From Amborella trichopoda (lineage: Eukaryota; Streptophyta; Magnoliopsida; Amborellales; Amborellaceae): a stretch of DNA of 64,000 nt. The stretch's first letter is position 1. Each line of letters starts with the position of its first letter. Position numbers and translations under genes: made by a program. The notes below the pieces were generated by a model that was given only the letters and a program-made list of their open reading frames with translations, did not search any database and had not been told where the DNA came from. The stretch covers positions 7,597,678 to 7,661,677 of the forward strand of contig NW_006499436.1 of the NCBI RefSeq assembly GCF_000471905.2. Direction: 5' to 3'. Positions 32,101 to 43,290 of the stretch are shown one piece after another.

Positions 32101-34116
32101 TCAGAAAGCCATGTGACTTATTGGATTGAGCAAGGTTATATTCAATCCACTGCTTTTTTACATAAATCACCCATTGAAAAGGAGCAGAGAATTCACTCTA
32201 CCTAAACTTTTTTCCTGATGGATCAGGACACCAACACATTCCAAGGAAAGGCAACTCTCATTAGGTAAGGCATCAAAACATAGATAGCGAGATATCACTG
32301 GTAAATACAATAAAATAGAATTTGAGAAATTATATAAATTGCACGCTCAAAAATCCCCATGGCTGAGCAATGCTCAATTAAATTAGATAGTTCACATGTT
32401 TCCAAGCAAAAGAAAGCAGTAACCCAAAACCATACCCATAAAAAAAAGTTTAAAATTTTTTTTTTTAAAATTTGCATTCCATCGCAAATCATACTGTAGA
32501 AATCATCTCTTTTGGGTAAGTAATACTTCAGGAAACCAATCAAGAAAACCCCTGACCCAATAACCGTCTCCATCGATACCACTATCAAAGCCAGTGTTTG
32601 AAACCACTACTCGGGGCAAGTACTTGGCCCATGCCCGATCCGAGTACTCAGCCCGACAGTAGCAGCAAGAAAAAGGTTAAAAAAATTGTAAAAAATACAA
32701 ACAAATCCAAGAAAAAGGAAATGTACGTTTCAAGTAAGATTAAGCAAAACTCATCAAAATGAGGTTAAAAAAGAAGTAAATACTAGATTTAAAAAAAAAA
32801 ATCTGAACTTGTGGGGGTAGTTTCAAAATAATCCAAAAAAGATGGGAAAAACGTAAAAATAAGTATTTATGGCCAAAACAGTTTTCAATGTTTGCCAAAA
32901 TGATAGACAACATAACAAAGCTACATAAATAAATTCCTTATTTGTTGGGATTTTTTTATGATTTCTTTTGAATTTTTTTTAATATCCCCGAGTGTGACAC
33001 CCAACTCGGGTAACTCGGGCTTGCAACCCTGACTCAACCCAGTAGCCAAACACCGATCAAGGCATCAATTGTTAATCCCACCTACTAACCCATCAATACT
33101 AGTTCCATAAACGGAATAAAGGATCCCCGAACCACAAATCATAAAATTTTGAAGGACAAACCTGTGAAGGAGGGATTCTTCATTGCCCACACATAGTTCT
33201 TGCCTTGCAATGGCTCCAGCTCTATCAGCAGATAACTTCTCAATTTGTTCAGACACCGCACCATTAAAAAGGTGGCGATGATACTGCAGAATATGGCTCA
33301 AGAGCTTGCCTTCTTCTGATTGTGGTTCCATTGGTGAAAACACTTTTCTTGTATGGCATTTACCAGATCCTGCACTGGCAACCGGACCCAATCGAGCCTT
33401 TCCATTCTTGTTTTTTGTGTCAACCCCAAAAGGCCCAACATTATTGAACTTAACAGATCCCTGTATAAAACGAAAAAAAAGAAAAAGAAAACGAAAAAGA
33501 GAACGAAGTTCAAAACTGAATTAGTTAATGAATTGAAAGAAGAAAACAAGCTATTTCCAAAGAAATAAGGGGACCTAATTCGATTGCTACCAGTGAACAT
33601 CCTTAATCAAGGGTCCCATTATTTTAAAATTTCATATACTAACTATCTTGGAAAATATCCCTGGAAAAAAAAGTTTTGAAAACAAGATCCATAATTAACG
33701 AAATAATTCAAAATTTGTGTTCTTCACAGATCAAAATTAGAGGGCATTGGTTTCTTGGATCATGCAGAAAGTAGCAGAATTGCTCTAAATATATATTTTG
33801 TTATAGAATTTTTCTAAGAAGAAACCCATCCAAAATAAACAACCCATCTAATATGTAATTACCAGAGAAAGAAATACCAACCCTACAATTTACCGTGATT
33901 CATAACTCCTAGAGAGAGAACCAGTCAAGTTATTTGTATTCCTTGAGAGAGGAAGGAACTAACCCGAAAATTCGCCTCAAAACTCCTGACCGTAACAGAT
34001 TTGGAGGCCAATTCCGCCTGGAAGCTGGAACACCGCCCTGCAGACCTAACGCCCATAGCCAATTTATCATTGCCCAAAAAAACAGAGGAATTTGAATAGC
34101 AACTGTAACACTCCAT
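29197..34116 (-). CDS. DUF760 protein, UV-B-induced At3g17800-like, plastid-type
   Basis: Three exons, minus strand: 34116-33964, 33460-33162 and 30019-29197. Junctions are canonical (CGG|GTTAGT...ATACAG|GGATCT and CACAG|GTTTGT...ATCAG|GAGAGT) with compatible phases, giving 424 residues, close to the roughly 420 of the Arabidopsis protein. Exon 1 is a Ser/Arg-rich N-terminus fitting a chloroplast transit peptide. Exon 2 carries the first DUF760 part (GKLLSHILQYHRHLF, then SEQIEKLSADR). Exon 3 carries RRVAELREKE, EEVMYMLIVHKF, KLYASSVMYGYFL, FNAETFQRCAALRSKEAV and the C-terminal LKRLVLEAVAFGLFLYNVE. The biochemical role is not established; family members include a UV-B-responsive, chloroplast-predicted protein. 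Intron 1 is 503 nt; intron 2 is 3142 nt and contains a MITE (30536-31049). No disabling change was seen. The identity is firm at family level; expression and targeting are inferred. Confidence 0.93.
30536..31049. mobile_element. Mutator-like MITE, family C copy 2 (514 bp), in intron 2
   Basis: Inverted ends GGGAAAGCTTTCTATGTTCC and, from the right, GGGAAAGCTTTTTGTGTTCC, matching for about 60 bp. Exact 9-bp target duplication AGCAAATAA at 30527-30535 and 31050-31058. An internal palindrome on ACCAAAATACCC lies near 30772-30812. It sits in intron 2 of the DUF760 gene, well away from splice sites. Homologous to 15242-15732. Confidence 0.92.
31507..31530 (+). repeat. Poly-T tract in intron 2
   Basis: A run of about 24 T bases within the DUF760 intron. 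It reads as poly-A on the gene's strand, perhaps a retroposed tail. No element body was recognised next to it. Confidence 0.75.
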
Positions 34117-34310
34117 GGAAAAACAAAAACCTTCAAAACCCTAGATGGGTCTAAGAGTGAAAAAAGATTTCAGTCGTGAGAGAGAGAAGAGGGGAAAAGA
34201 AAGAGCAGGTGGTCTAAGACCAGTGAAATTCTTGGATCGAAGAAGCGATGGGCGTTGAGGAAAGACAGAGTCGATGCCACAAGATTTTGACATGGGGAAA
34301 AAGCAAACGC

Positions 34311-34317
34311 ATATATA
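34311..34317 (-). promoter_or_regulatory. Probable TATA box of the DUF760 gene
   Basis: The minus strand reads GTTATATATGCG about 195 bases upstream of the start codon. It would place the transcription start near 34280 and the 5' untranslated region at about 165 nt. It is inferred from position and sequence only. Confidence 0.5.
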
Positions 34318-34343
34318 ACTGCTAGTTTTAGAGAGAGAGAGAG

Positions 34344-34501
34344 AAATTGAAGCTTTAGTGAGAGAAAAACAAGACTGCAGAGAGAGAAAAAGCGTGACGG
34401 TGCCTCGCGTTGGGAAGGGTTGAAATTGAAGATGTAGTGAGAGAAAAACAAGATTGCAGAGAGAGAAAAAGCGCGACGTTGCCTCGCGTGGGGAAGGGTT
34501 G
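34344..34501 (+). repeat. 79-bp tandem duplication upstream of the DUF760 TATA box
   Basis: AAATTGAAG at 34344 and 34423 starts two adjacent 79-bp units with GTGAGAGAAAAACAAGA, a GCAGAGAGAGAAAAAGCG block and GCCTCGCGT-GGGAAGGGTT. They differ at only a few sites. The duplication lies roughly 30-190 bases upstream of the proposed TATA box. Confidence 0.9.
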
Positions 34502-34806
34502 AGTAAGGAAGGGATAGAGATGCCAGCTCAAAAACTGGATCTCTCGCATTTTATGGGCTTCGCCCTAGGATTTTAAAGAGAGAGAGAGATTTTGATGACG
34601 ATAACGGCCCAGAGTTTTGGAATGATTGACAAAATGTCTAAGGGTATTTAAGTCATTTTCTATCTCATGAATTATCAGCCGCCGCCACTACAGTGATATG
34701 TGCCCCCCTGCAGTCATATGTGGCTCATGACAATTCCCAGCCGACATGGATTGCTCTTATTCTCCTCTAGTATTCGATTAAGATAAACACCACTGATCAT
34801 GATAAA

Positions 34807-35192
34807 GGGTGCAGTTTGTATAAAGCCCATGCTTTAAACAATTAAATTAGAACCCACCTTCAAATAGTTTAGAGAAATATAATTTTAATACTCTAAATTT
34901 TTGTGGGAGCCTTAAATTATATTTTTATTTTTAGTTATAAAATTTAAAGCTTTAAAAACAGTGTAGATAGAGAATATCTATAAATATCTTGAAAATTGAC
35001 GGTCCAAAAATACATTACAAGATGCATTATTTCCAAAACTTGAAATCTAATTTTTTTTTCATATCTGTATCTTGAAGTTAAGATCATCAATTTGATGATA
35101 TTTAGGCATCAAAATAACTTCTTTTAGTGAAAGTTTTGAGGTAGGCTCTAATTTGATTGTTTAGAGCCTAGACTCTATATAAACTTTTGCCC
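34807..35192. mobile_element. MITE family B copy 2 (386 bp)
   Basis: Ends GGGTGCAGTTTGTATAAAGCC and the inverse of GGGCAAAAGTTTATATAGAG; the interior is like 7643-7945. No matching 9-bp flanks remain. It lies upstream of the DUF760 gene. Confidence 0.7.
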
Positions 35193-35336
35193 TTAGGGTG
35201 ACACCACCCTCCTCTTACCCTTTTGAATGTTCTCTTGAAATTATACGACTCCAAATTGAAAATATAAGAAAAGTCTTGGCAAGTTCCAGTAAGGGCCGTA
35301 TTGGCAAGAGACTATATAGGTGTGAATATATAATAG

Positions 35337-35718
35337 TTGGAAAATAGTTTGATAGGGCTGTAGCCCGATTTAAAATAAGTACAGTTTCACGTCATAATTA
35401 ATCGAATATTGCAATTCAAGTTTTGGAAAAAATTTACTTCAATTATCTCAACTTCAACATTATGGTTGTGAAAAAAAATTAGAATTTCAAACGCTAAAAA
35501 TAATATACATTGTAACAAATTATCTAGACCTTCCATTTGACCTAAAAATAAGTGTTTACAACTATGTTATACCATTTTTTGAGTCGCACACTTTATTATC
35601 AGTGTTGGAAATTGATTTTAGAGCCATCGGGTTTTTCGTTGCCGAAAGCACTTTCTGGATGAGGGTTTATGATGAGGCTTTATTTTGTTTTCGTAAAGCC
35701 TATGCCTTATAAAAACTC
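35337..35718. mobile_element. MITE family F copy 1
   Basis: Homologous to 49427-49790: AAAATAGTTTGATAGGGCTG at the left, then a TTATGGTTGTG block, ATCTAGACC-TCCATTTG, and TTATTATCAGTGTTGGAAAT with a GATGAGGCTT-like right part. The core resembles MITE families A and B. Boundaries are approximate; it ends next to the LTR at 35720. Confidence 0.55.
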
Positions 35719-35719
35719 T

Positions 35720-37563
35720 TGTTGGGTGAATGTGGCTATTAAAGGCCTTATGAGTGCTTGTAAAATAAAATGATATCGTGGATCATGAACTCAGTGGGAG
35801 TGTGGTCCCTCGTGGACCATATTAAGCAAATGATGTTTTCTAATACCGATCTGTGCTTGACAGTCTAGGCCAGTCGATTTGAAAAACCCCATACCCCATG
35901 TTACCTGGGTATAGAATATAAATCGATAAGGGTTCTAATAGGTCATCCATTGATGAAGTCGAAGTATACCCGGATGAGTGAGACGGGGGATTGTGTGACC
36001 CTTGTGTGTGATGGTAGCTTTTAAAGACGTGAGCCAAAGCCTCATCCATGTACCATCACACGGTATGCATATTGATAGACCGTTTTGAGAAAGAAAGTCA
36101 CCTTTAGGGTAAAGCGTATGCATGTGCGAGGGATACCCCTATGCATTATAGGAGCTGTGGTTGCATCATATCAATATGACTTTAACCTGTCTCTAGGGGA
36201 GGACATGAAATCCACATACAGGGATTGCGACCCTTTGGCTCATCAATCAAACTTTGGTGACCTGCTAATGAGTCACTGCTTGGACCTTGGGTCATAGGAA
36301 ACACTGGGTCGCCCTGATAAAGCAAGCATGGTCTATAGTCCAGTTGAATGTGGAGTGCCTCATGATTTAATTCCTAAACCGTATGGATTACTTTTCTATC
36401 AAATTAATTTAATTATGTTTGTTTTATGATAGAAATTATTTTAAATTATTATTTGAATTTTTATAAACCTCTGGATATTTTATTTATAAAGTTTGAGTTT
36501 ATAAATATAAAAATATTGATTTTATAATGGTTTAAATGTTCAAATAATATTCTAAAATTATTTTTATTATTTTTTAAATATTTGAAATTTCATAGGGGCC
36601 TATTGTGCATATGGTCCCACTATGTTCTAGAAAGGTAGGGCCCATGAGGCTCTATCATGGGTGGCACGCTCCACCCTATGGATACTTTTAATTTTTTAGA
36701 TATGGTCAATCTTGACTTATAGTCAAAGATTGTCTTGTGGTTGGATATATATTGACTATATATTCACTTGATATAATTTTGATAGATTTTGTGAAAGTAT
36801 GACAAGGCTTGTGCTATTTTATAGTATGCACAATATTTTTATTGAATTTAATTTATTTAATTTTTATTGATGGAAAAATGGTTTAAGAAATGGGGATAAG
36901 GGTTTATGCACATTTCATAATGTTAATGACCCATCTATGAAATGGATGGCTCAGATCTCTCACCCCACAAGTCACCCAAGATCAATGGTTCATATTAAAT
37001 CTCACAATAAGAGACAAGCCAATGAAAACCCTAAGAAACCCTAATCTTGTTCAATAGTCTATAAAAAAAGATTTACACCTAATTCACATCTTTCTCTCTC
37101 ATATCTCATAAAGGGGCACGTCCCACTTAAAATTTCTATCTCTCTCTCTCTTAAGAAAAGTTTCTCTCTCTCTCTCTCTTAAGAAAAGTTTCTCTCTCAT
37201 GAGAGCCCAAAAGGGGGCACGTCCCACTCTCTCATCTTTGAGAACTCTCTCTCTTCCATATTGTGAAAGAATCTAAGGGTTTAGGCTATGGAATTCTTCA
37301 CTCTCCCATCTCTCAACTATAAATTTATGACTAAGTGTTTTAGGGTGTAGCAAAAAGATAATTCATCTATCTTAAACTAGGTTGTTAAGGGGATTCACCT
37401 AAGGGTTTGAGATTTGTGATAAAGGAGTTTATAGTTCCATTAGAGGGCTTGACTTAAACTTGTTTTCCCAGTTGAGATTAAAGATTGATCGTTACTCCCA
37501 CGCCATCGGATGGTGGTAACTCAGTGTAGGGTGTAATAAGTGCGGTTGAGGTAATCTCCAACA
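35720..37563 (+). mobile_element. Long solo LTR, probable Ty3/gypsy, copy 3 (1844 bp)
   Basis: Starts TGTTGGGTGAATGTGG and ends GTAATCTCCAACA, giving inverted TGTTGG...CCAACA ends. A TATA-like CTATAAAAAAAG lies near 37070 and is followed by CT-rich leader sequence. Neither a primer-binding site after 37563 nor a polypurine tract before 35720 is visible, so it looks like a solo LTR. The 5-bp flanks do not match cleanly. Its first 900 bases align with 845-1851 and 19135-19908. Confidence 0.65.
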
Positions 37564-37944
37564 CTCCCTTTTTGTTTTTTCCAATATCTAATTATATTGT
37601 CTTTATATTCCCAAACATAAGCATTGTGGATATTATCTTTGTTTAAAGAAAATTAATTTAATGGCATCAAGGTTTTTAAGATATTGGATTTGCTAGTTTA
37701 ATTTTCTTTGAAACAAGAGTTATTGTAATAAGACTACTTGTAAGTGATCTTTGCCAAAAGAAAAGAATATCGAGGTAATGATTATTTCTAGCCATTAGAT
37801 ATCAAATTTGATGGCTTGGTGTGGGTTGTAAAGTTTGAGAACTATATATTTATTTATTTATTTTAAATTTTGAGTCTAGTCAATAATATTCTTATAACCG
37901 CCCACAGACAAGGGTGTTTATAAACTCTTGTACCAAAAGAAAAT

Positions 37945-38142
37945 TGTTAATTTTAAAGAATCATATATTTCCATTGAGTAGTGCAACATGATGCATATAC
38001 AACTTGTAAAGAATAATCTCAAAATTATAGGGATTGAGATAATCCTAATTTTTAAACAACAAACTAACTAATATATATCAAAATCTACAATTGTGATATC
38101 AATCCAAATCTACAATTGTGATATCAATCCGAATCGCTAATA
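37945..38142 (-). mobile_element. 3' LTR of minus-strand copia (198 bp)
   Basis: Homologous to 39996-40199 in the same orientation. On the minus strand it follows the polypurine tract CTTGAGGGGGAG, starts TATTAGCGATTCGG and ends AAAATTAACA. It contains a local duplication of an ATCTACAATTGTGATATCAA phrase. Confidence 0.85.
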
Positions 38143-39995
38143 CTCCCCCTCAAGTTGGGGCATGAAGATCCGTAACGCCCAACTTGCTTCGAAAAAATTG
38201 AAATTGCTAACAACTTAATGCTTTGGTGAGAATGTATACGACTTGATGCTTAGTAGAGACATAAAAGGTTTTAAGAATGCTCGAATGGATTTTTTCTTGG
38301 ATAAAATGACAATCGAGTTCTATATGCTTAGTCCGTTCATGAAACACAGGGTTGGCAGCAATGCGGAGAGTAGCTTAGTTGTCGCAGTATAGGCACATTG
38401 GATGAAGGTGAGATATACCAAGGTCCTGAAGTAATACTTTGAGCCATACGAGTTCACATGTAGCTACAACCATGGCACGATACTCAGCTTTAGCCGAAGA
38501 TCCTGATATTGTTGGTTGTTTCTTCGTCTGACAAGCACCAAGGGAAGTAAAATAACCAGTAGGCGATCACTGGGTCTAGGGGTTAGTGGCCCAATCTGAA
38601 TCACAATGAGCTATTAACTGGAGCAAGGAATCGGTTGGTAAAAGAAATCCAAACGATGGCATGCCTTTGAGATATAGTGAGGTCGCCGAGGACTATGCAT
38701 AAATTTACCAAGGACATGGACCGGATACATTAAATCGGGTCTTGTGATAGTGAGATAAATTAGTCGTCCCACTATACGTTGATACCGACTAGGATCATGA
38801 AGGGGTTGTCATTAGTGGCAGTGAACCGAAGGTGTTGTTCCATGGGAAAAGTAACTAGTTTTGCACCTATGAGTCCAGCTTCTACCAAGATATCAAGAAC
38901 ATTTTTTTTTTATTAATAAATATTCCCTTGGAACGGGCAACTTCTATGCCCAAAACAAAAATTTAATTCCTTGAAATAAAATTTGCAGTGAAGAAACTAT
39001 TTTAAAAGCAAAATGAAGCGGTTGTTGTTACCAATGATGATGATATCATCAACAAAAACTCGGATAATAATAAAACTCTTACCAAGAGTGAAGGTATATA
39101 CAACCACGGACTGAATAAAACCAACTGATGCAAAGTGGAAGAGAACTTATCAAAGCATTGCTGAGATACTTGCTTGAGCCTATAAAATGATTAGTTAAGT
39201 CGACAAACCCGAGTCTCCCACTGTCGAGCAAACCCTAGTGGAATCTACATGTAAACTTCCCCATGCAAATCGCCATGCAAAAAAGCATTGTGCATGTCGA
39301 GCTGATATACGGGCCATCCTCGGATACATGTAAGAGCAAGTACATACCGCACAATGTCAAGTTTTGCAACTGACGCAAATATCTTATGATAGTCGCCCTT
39401 CGACCTATGTATATCCATTGGCTACAAGGTAAGCTTTGTACTGTTTAACAGTTCCATCGGCTTTACATTTTATTTTGTATAACCACTTGCATCCAATGGG
39501 CTTCTTGCCAAGAAGCAAGGGCTGCAGTGTCCAAGTATTGTTTTGTTATGCATCAATCTCAGCTTCCATTGCCTTTTCCAAGGGGGAAACTTAACTGCCT
39601 GGGTAAAAGACTTCGGTTTTTCTTTAGAGGAGATAGCTTGGAGAAATCCAAAATATGGTAGCAAGAATTTGGCATATGAAACAAAATTGGAAATAGAATA
39701 ACGACTACTTGTCGAAGAGCCTTGTGTCATGAGTGAAGTTGTCATGACTTCTGGATGGACCATAGAGCAAATGAAATCCCTATACCGTGTTAGTATGTTA
39801 CAAACACGTGTGAATCATCTAGGTTCATCCAATGTCAGTTCTTCAGGTTCAGCAGGAGATGTGATATGAGCAGGATTAGGAACTGAGTCGGGTTCGAAGT
39901 TTAGAGAACCATTTTCTGGAATTGGTAAAGGTAGAACTGTGGTTACTTCTGGATCTTTTTGTGATAACTCGCGAAAAGGAATATGTCCTCTACAA
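38143..39995 (-). pseudogene. Copia pol remnant (integrase tail, RT, RNase H)
   Basis: The minus strand reads from an integrase tail (GHIPFREL; PEELTLDEPR) through AISSKEKPKSFTQAVKFP, KPIGCKWLYKIK-like and the catalytic VFVDDIIIIGN (39041-39058), then MEQHLRF and a decayed RNase H region, ending at the polypurine tract at 38143-38154. Many stops and frameshifts. Gag, protease and the integrase core are missing and no primer-binding site follows the 5' LTR, so it is an internally deleted copy. Confidence 0.88.
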
Positions 39996-40199
39996 TGTTA
40001 ATTTTAGAGAATCGTATCTTTCAATTGACTAGTGCAATATGATTCATATACAACTTGTGAACAATAATCCCAAGATTGTAGAGATTGAGATAATCTTAAT
40101 TTTTAAAATGCACAACTAACTAACTAATATACATCCAAATCTACAGCTGTGAGATCAATCTAAATCTATAACTATGATATCAATCCAAAGCACTTAATA
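39996..40199 (-). mobile_element. 5' LTR of minus-strand copia (204 bp)
   Basis: Pairs with 37945-38142. Flanking 5-mers AAAAT (37940-37944) and TAAAT (40200-40204) match at 4 of 5 positions, consistent with an aged 5-bp target duplication of a complete two-LTR insertion that later lost internal sequence. Confidence 0.8.
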
Positions 40200-40406
40200 T
40201 AAATGGTTAATTTATATACTTTTTCATATAGCTTATTGATGTTATTTTCAGAAAGTATGCACGAGAATATTTATCTTCTAGTACACCGTTTCTTATTATC
40301 ACAAGTGCAGGCCAACTCTTTTTTGGTTGAAACGTAGATTCTCCCTTTAAAACCCTACCAAAACATTTGTCTTGAGCACATACCATATGCTTCCGTGGGA
40401 TCAAAT

Positions 40407-40755
40407 TGTACACTTACTCCCTCGGCTAGAGGTCATGTTGAGAAGGCTTTTTTAAATCTGATATTTTTAGGGCCACTTAAGAATCACTACATGATTAATT
40501 TTAAAAGACAATAGTTGAATTTTGAGTTTTCAAACACTTAGATCTCATCCTTTAAAAATTGAACGTTCTATGTTCAATCTTGAGATATTAATTTTTTTGA
40601 GTGAGTAGAAAGTGCAATTGGCATTTTTCTTTTTTATTGAGGTAAATATATAGATTGGAGATGTTGCATCCCCGATATTTGGGGTTATATAGTTTTTCCT
40701 CGATTGGATTTTACCCGAAGGAGTAAACGAACAATATACACCTGCATGAGTATAA
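40407..40755. mobile_element. MITE family H copy 3
   Basis: ACTTACTCCCTCGG at the left and CCGAAGGAGTAAACG at the right form inverted ends. The interior aligns with 10033-10352 and 14862-15190. Confidence 0.6.
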
Positions 40756-40825
40756 AATCTTCTTAAAATGCAAACACTTATTGTGCAAATTTATTGCAAA
40801 TTTATTTCTATCTTTAATTAATTAG

Positions 40826-41630
40826 GATTGTATACAATGAGACCATTTACCTTTGATACAATGAGGTCACAATTATTTACAATCATTGTTGGTGGCAATG
40901 GGTCGGGTCTGGCTGGACCCAGACCTAGACTCGAATGTATTTGGGTCAAGGTTTTGGAACCAGACCCGACCCGTCGGGTCCAAAAGTTGGACTCATATCC
41001 ATACTCGTTGGGTCTCGGGTCTGGTTTGGTCCATTGCCACCCTCACTATGAGCTTCCTTTTTGTAGCCTACAATGGTGAACAACAAAGAACTGCTTTTTG
41101 AGGGGTGGGCGATTATAGAGAGAGAGAGAGAGATCTTGAGAGAGCTATATCTCCAAGAAACTGAGAGAGGGAAAATTACAGAGAGGGAGGATGGCGATCG
41201 GGTTTGGTCGTTTGAAGAACCAGAAGAAGACGAAAGATATTGAAATGATTTTAGGGTTGGGGCTTTGGCCTTTGGGTAAACTAAAAATTCGGGTTTGGGT
41301 ACCTGTCGGGTCGAGCATAGCAGGACCCGTACCCGGACCCGAGACTATCTAGGTATCCTTTATTGGACCCGGACCCTACCCGCAGGTCCAAAACTTGGAC
41401 CCATACTCGGATGGACCCGGTATCCAGGTCCATTGCCACCCCTCACAACCATCCGACTTGAAATTTGATAACTTAGGTGTGTCACAAAATTTGAAAAAAA
41501 TTCTTTTGAAGTTTGAGATTGATCGATGGAATAAATGCAACCATCTAATTTCACATCCAATGGTTAAGATTAATTGTGACTTCCTTATACCAAAAATAAA
41601 TGGTTTCATTGTATATTTTTCCTAGTTATA
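40826..41630. mobile_element. MITE family I copy 2, split by a foldback element
   Basis: The two halves (40826-40887 and 41445-41630) together align with 43050-43290 and 15985-16215. Outer ends TGTATACAATGAGACCATTT and AAATGGTTTCATTGTATA are inverted. The interruption is the foldback at 40888-41444. Confidence 0.65.
40888..41444. mobile_element. GGGTC-rich foldback MITE (557 bp) nested in family I
   Basis: Ends GGTGGCAATGGGTC and the inverse of GGTGGCAATGGACC. Many GGACCC and GGGTCC blocks allow extensive internal pairing, including an inner foldback at about 40890-41045. Flanking 9-mers ACAATCATT and ACAACCATC match at 7 of 9, and the uninterrupted family I copies confirm an insertion. A related decayed segment is near 6990-7170. 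Confidence 0.75.
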
Positions 41631-41835
41631 AATTCTAAAACTCCAAAATAATGCAGATCTTATATATTTATAAACACTTAAAAACCAATCTAGATAATTT
41701 AGTACACTACAAACTATTTTTAGAACTCCAAATTATTTTTTCATATCTCTAATTATCCTGGTCAAAATGATCAACTTGATGATTGTTTTGCGCCACATTT
41801 ATCTCTAGGGTTTTGAGGTGTTGCTTTACTTTTTT
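41631..41835. mobile_element. Partial MITE related to families A/B/F
   Basis: Carries the shared inner blocks (AATGCAGATCTTATATATTT, AATCTAGATAATTTAGTAC and CAAAATGATCAACTTGATG) without recognisable ends. Confidence 0.45.
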
Positions 41836-41919
41836 ATTGTGAAGCCCAACTTATTCTCTCTTCATCTTTCTTTAGTTTTACTTTTGTCTTATTTAAGTGT
41901 TTTATTTTTAAAAAACTAT

Positions 41920-42150
41920 ATAAAGAGACCATTTATTTTTAATACAAATAAGTTACAATAACTCTTGTCTGTCAAATTTCAAATCGATAGTACAGAGTGC
42001 GTCATTAATTAAACTCAAAGTTTAGAAAATATTTTATTGAATTTTGTGCACATCCTAAGCTATCCAATTTAACATCTAATGACCAACATCAATTGTAACA
42101 TCCTTGCAACAAATATAAATGGTCTCATATAGTATGCATGGTCTAAATTT
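41920..42150. mobile_element. MITE family I copy 3
   Basis: ACTATATAAAGAGACCATTT at the left and AAATGGTCTCATATAGT at the right are inverted. The interior is like the other family I copies. Confidence 0.6.
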
Positions 42151-42399
42151 CTCAAGGAAATGGGAATGAAATTGAAGGTGCCCTCTCATGAAGACTAATA
42201 CTACCTGATTGGTTCATAACAATCCTGTTTAATCGAAAAAAGACTCAAATTAATTATCTTTATTTATCCATAAAGCAGAATGTATTTTATCAGAAAAGTT
42301 GTTTCCATTATCAGGCTTTTTCCAAATTCTCTAGAAAACCATCTAAAACTAGTTTAACAATAAATGTTATATATCTTTAAGTAGTTTTAGATATCATGT

Positions 42400-42660
42400 A
42401 ATATTTTGGATGGAGATAGTAGACTTCGGTGGGTTGGAAATGTGTGGTGCAGATCTAATATAACACTTGTTAGGAGGTGCGAGTTAGTTCTAGTGGAAGG
42501 CTCAAAAAATGCAAGGGGTATGTCCAAAAGAACATATTTGGAAGTCGCCAGAAATGATATGGGGATTTATGGCCTCACTTATGGTATGATTCTTAATAGA
42601 GCAGAATGGCGGACCGAGATTCGTGTAACCGGCACGAATTAGTTGAGAAAAGGATTTAAT
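42400..42660 (+). pseudogene. RTE-type LINE, C-terminal end of ORF2
   Basis: The frame 42406-42642 reads RLRWVGNVWCR, VRRCELVLVEGSKNARG, EVARNDMGIYGLT and LNRAEWRTEIRV, the conserved tail of RTE-clade LINE polyproteins. It is followed by a stop and an ATAATGATGATG-type end, as in RTE elements that finish in short tandem repeats. Upstream reverse transcriptase is absent (5' truncation is usual for LINEs). Confidence 0.8.
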
Positions 42661-43049
42661 AATGATGATGCATTATTTTCGATAATTTTGTGCTTAAGAC
42701 CCCATCTAAAGATTTAAATCATGCAAAAGAGGGATTTCAATGTTCTAGAAGAGTTTAAGCTTTTTTTAAATAACCAAAAAGAAGGGAAAAAAATGACAAA
42801 AAAAAGATGATCAATTGAATTCTTCTAAGCAAATTTCTATTTTCTTTATTTTGAAATTTGTTCACTTAATTTTAGCGAAAACATTTATTGCAAGGACAAA
42901 AACAAAGTTATTGGAGCACGATTTCAGACTTATGCAGTGTTTTGAAACTTACAGAGTCGGCTCAGAACTATAAGGGTATCAGTCTGGATCTAAGACCCCT
43001 TGTTTTGGCTTGTTCCTACTGGTTCTCATAGCTTTCTTTATTTTTTTAG

Positions 43050-43290
43050 TTCGAGATTGTAATATTATAAGATCATTTATTTTTGGTATAAGAAGGTCAC
43101 AATTACGCCTAGCCATCAAATTTGAACTCAGATAGTTTGGAATACATCACAAATTTCAAAAAAAGAATTTTGAGATTTTGAGCATAGTCAATAGCACATC
43201 TCCATCCACCCGACTTTACATCCAACAATTGAGAATAATTGTTACATCCTTATATCAAAAGTAAATAGTCTTATTGTGTACTTTTTCTAT
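43050..43290. mobile_element. MITE family I copy 4
   Basis: AGATTGTAATATTATAAGATC at the left side of a body that aligns with 15985-16215, including CAAATTTCAAAAAAAGAATT and GTAAATAGTCTTATTGTGTA at the right. Confidence 0.6.

Noticed and set aside
33298..33600. 100-codon minus-strand frame over DUF760 exon 2
   Set aside because: Wrong frame; it runs through the polypyrimidine part of intron 1. The spliced frame is the one with family homology.
35720..37563. A complete gypsy element starting here
   Set aside because: No primer-binding site after 37563 and no gag or pol downstream before the minus-strand copia at 37945.
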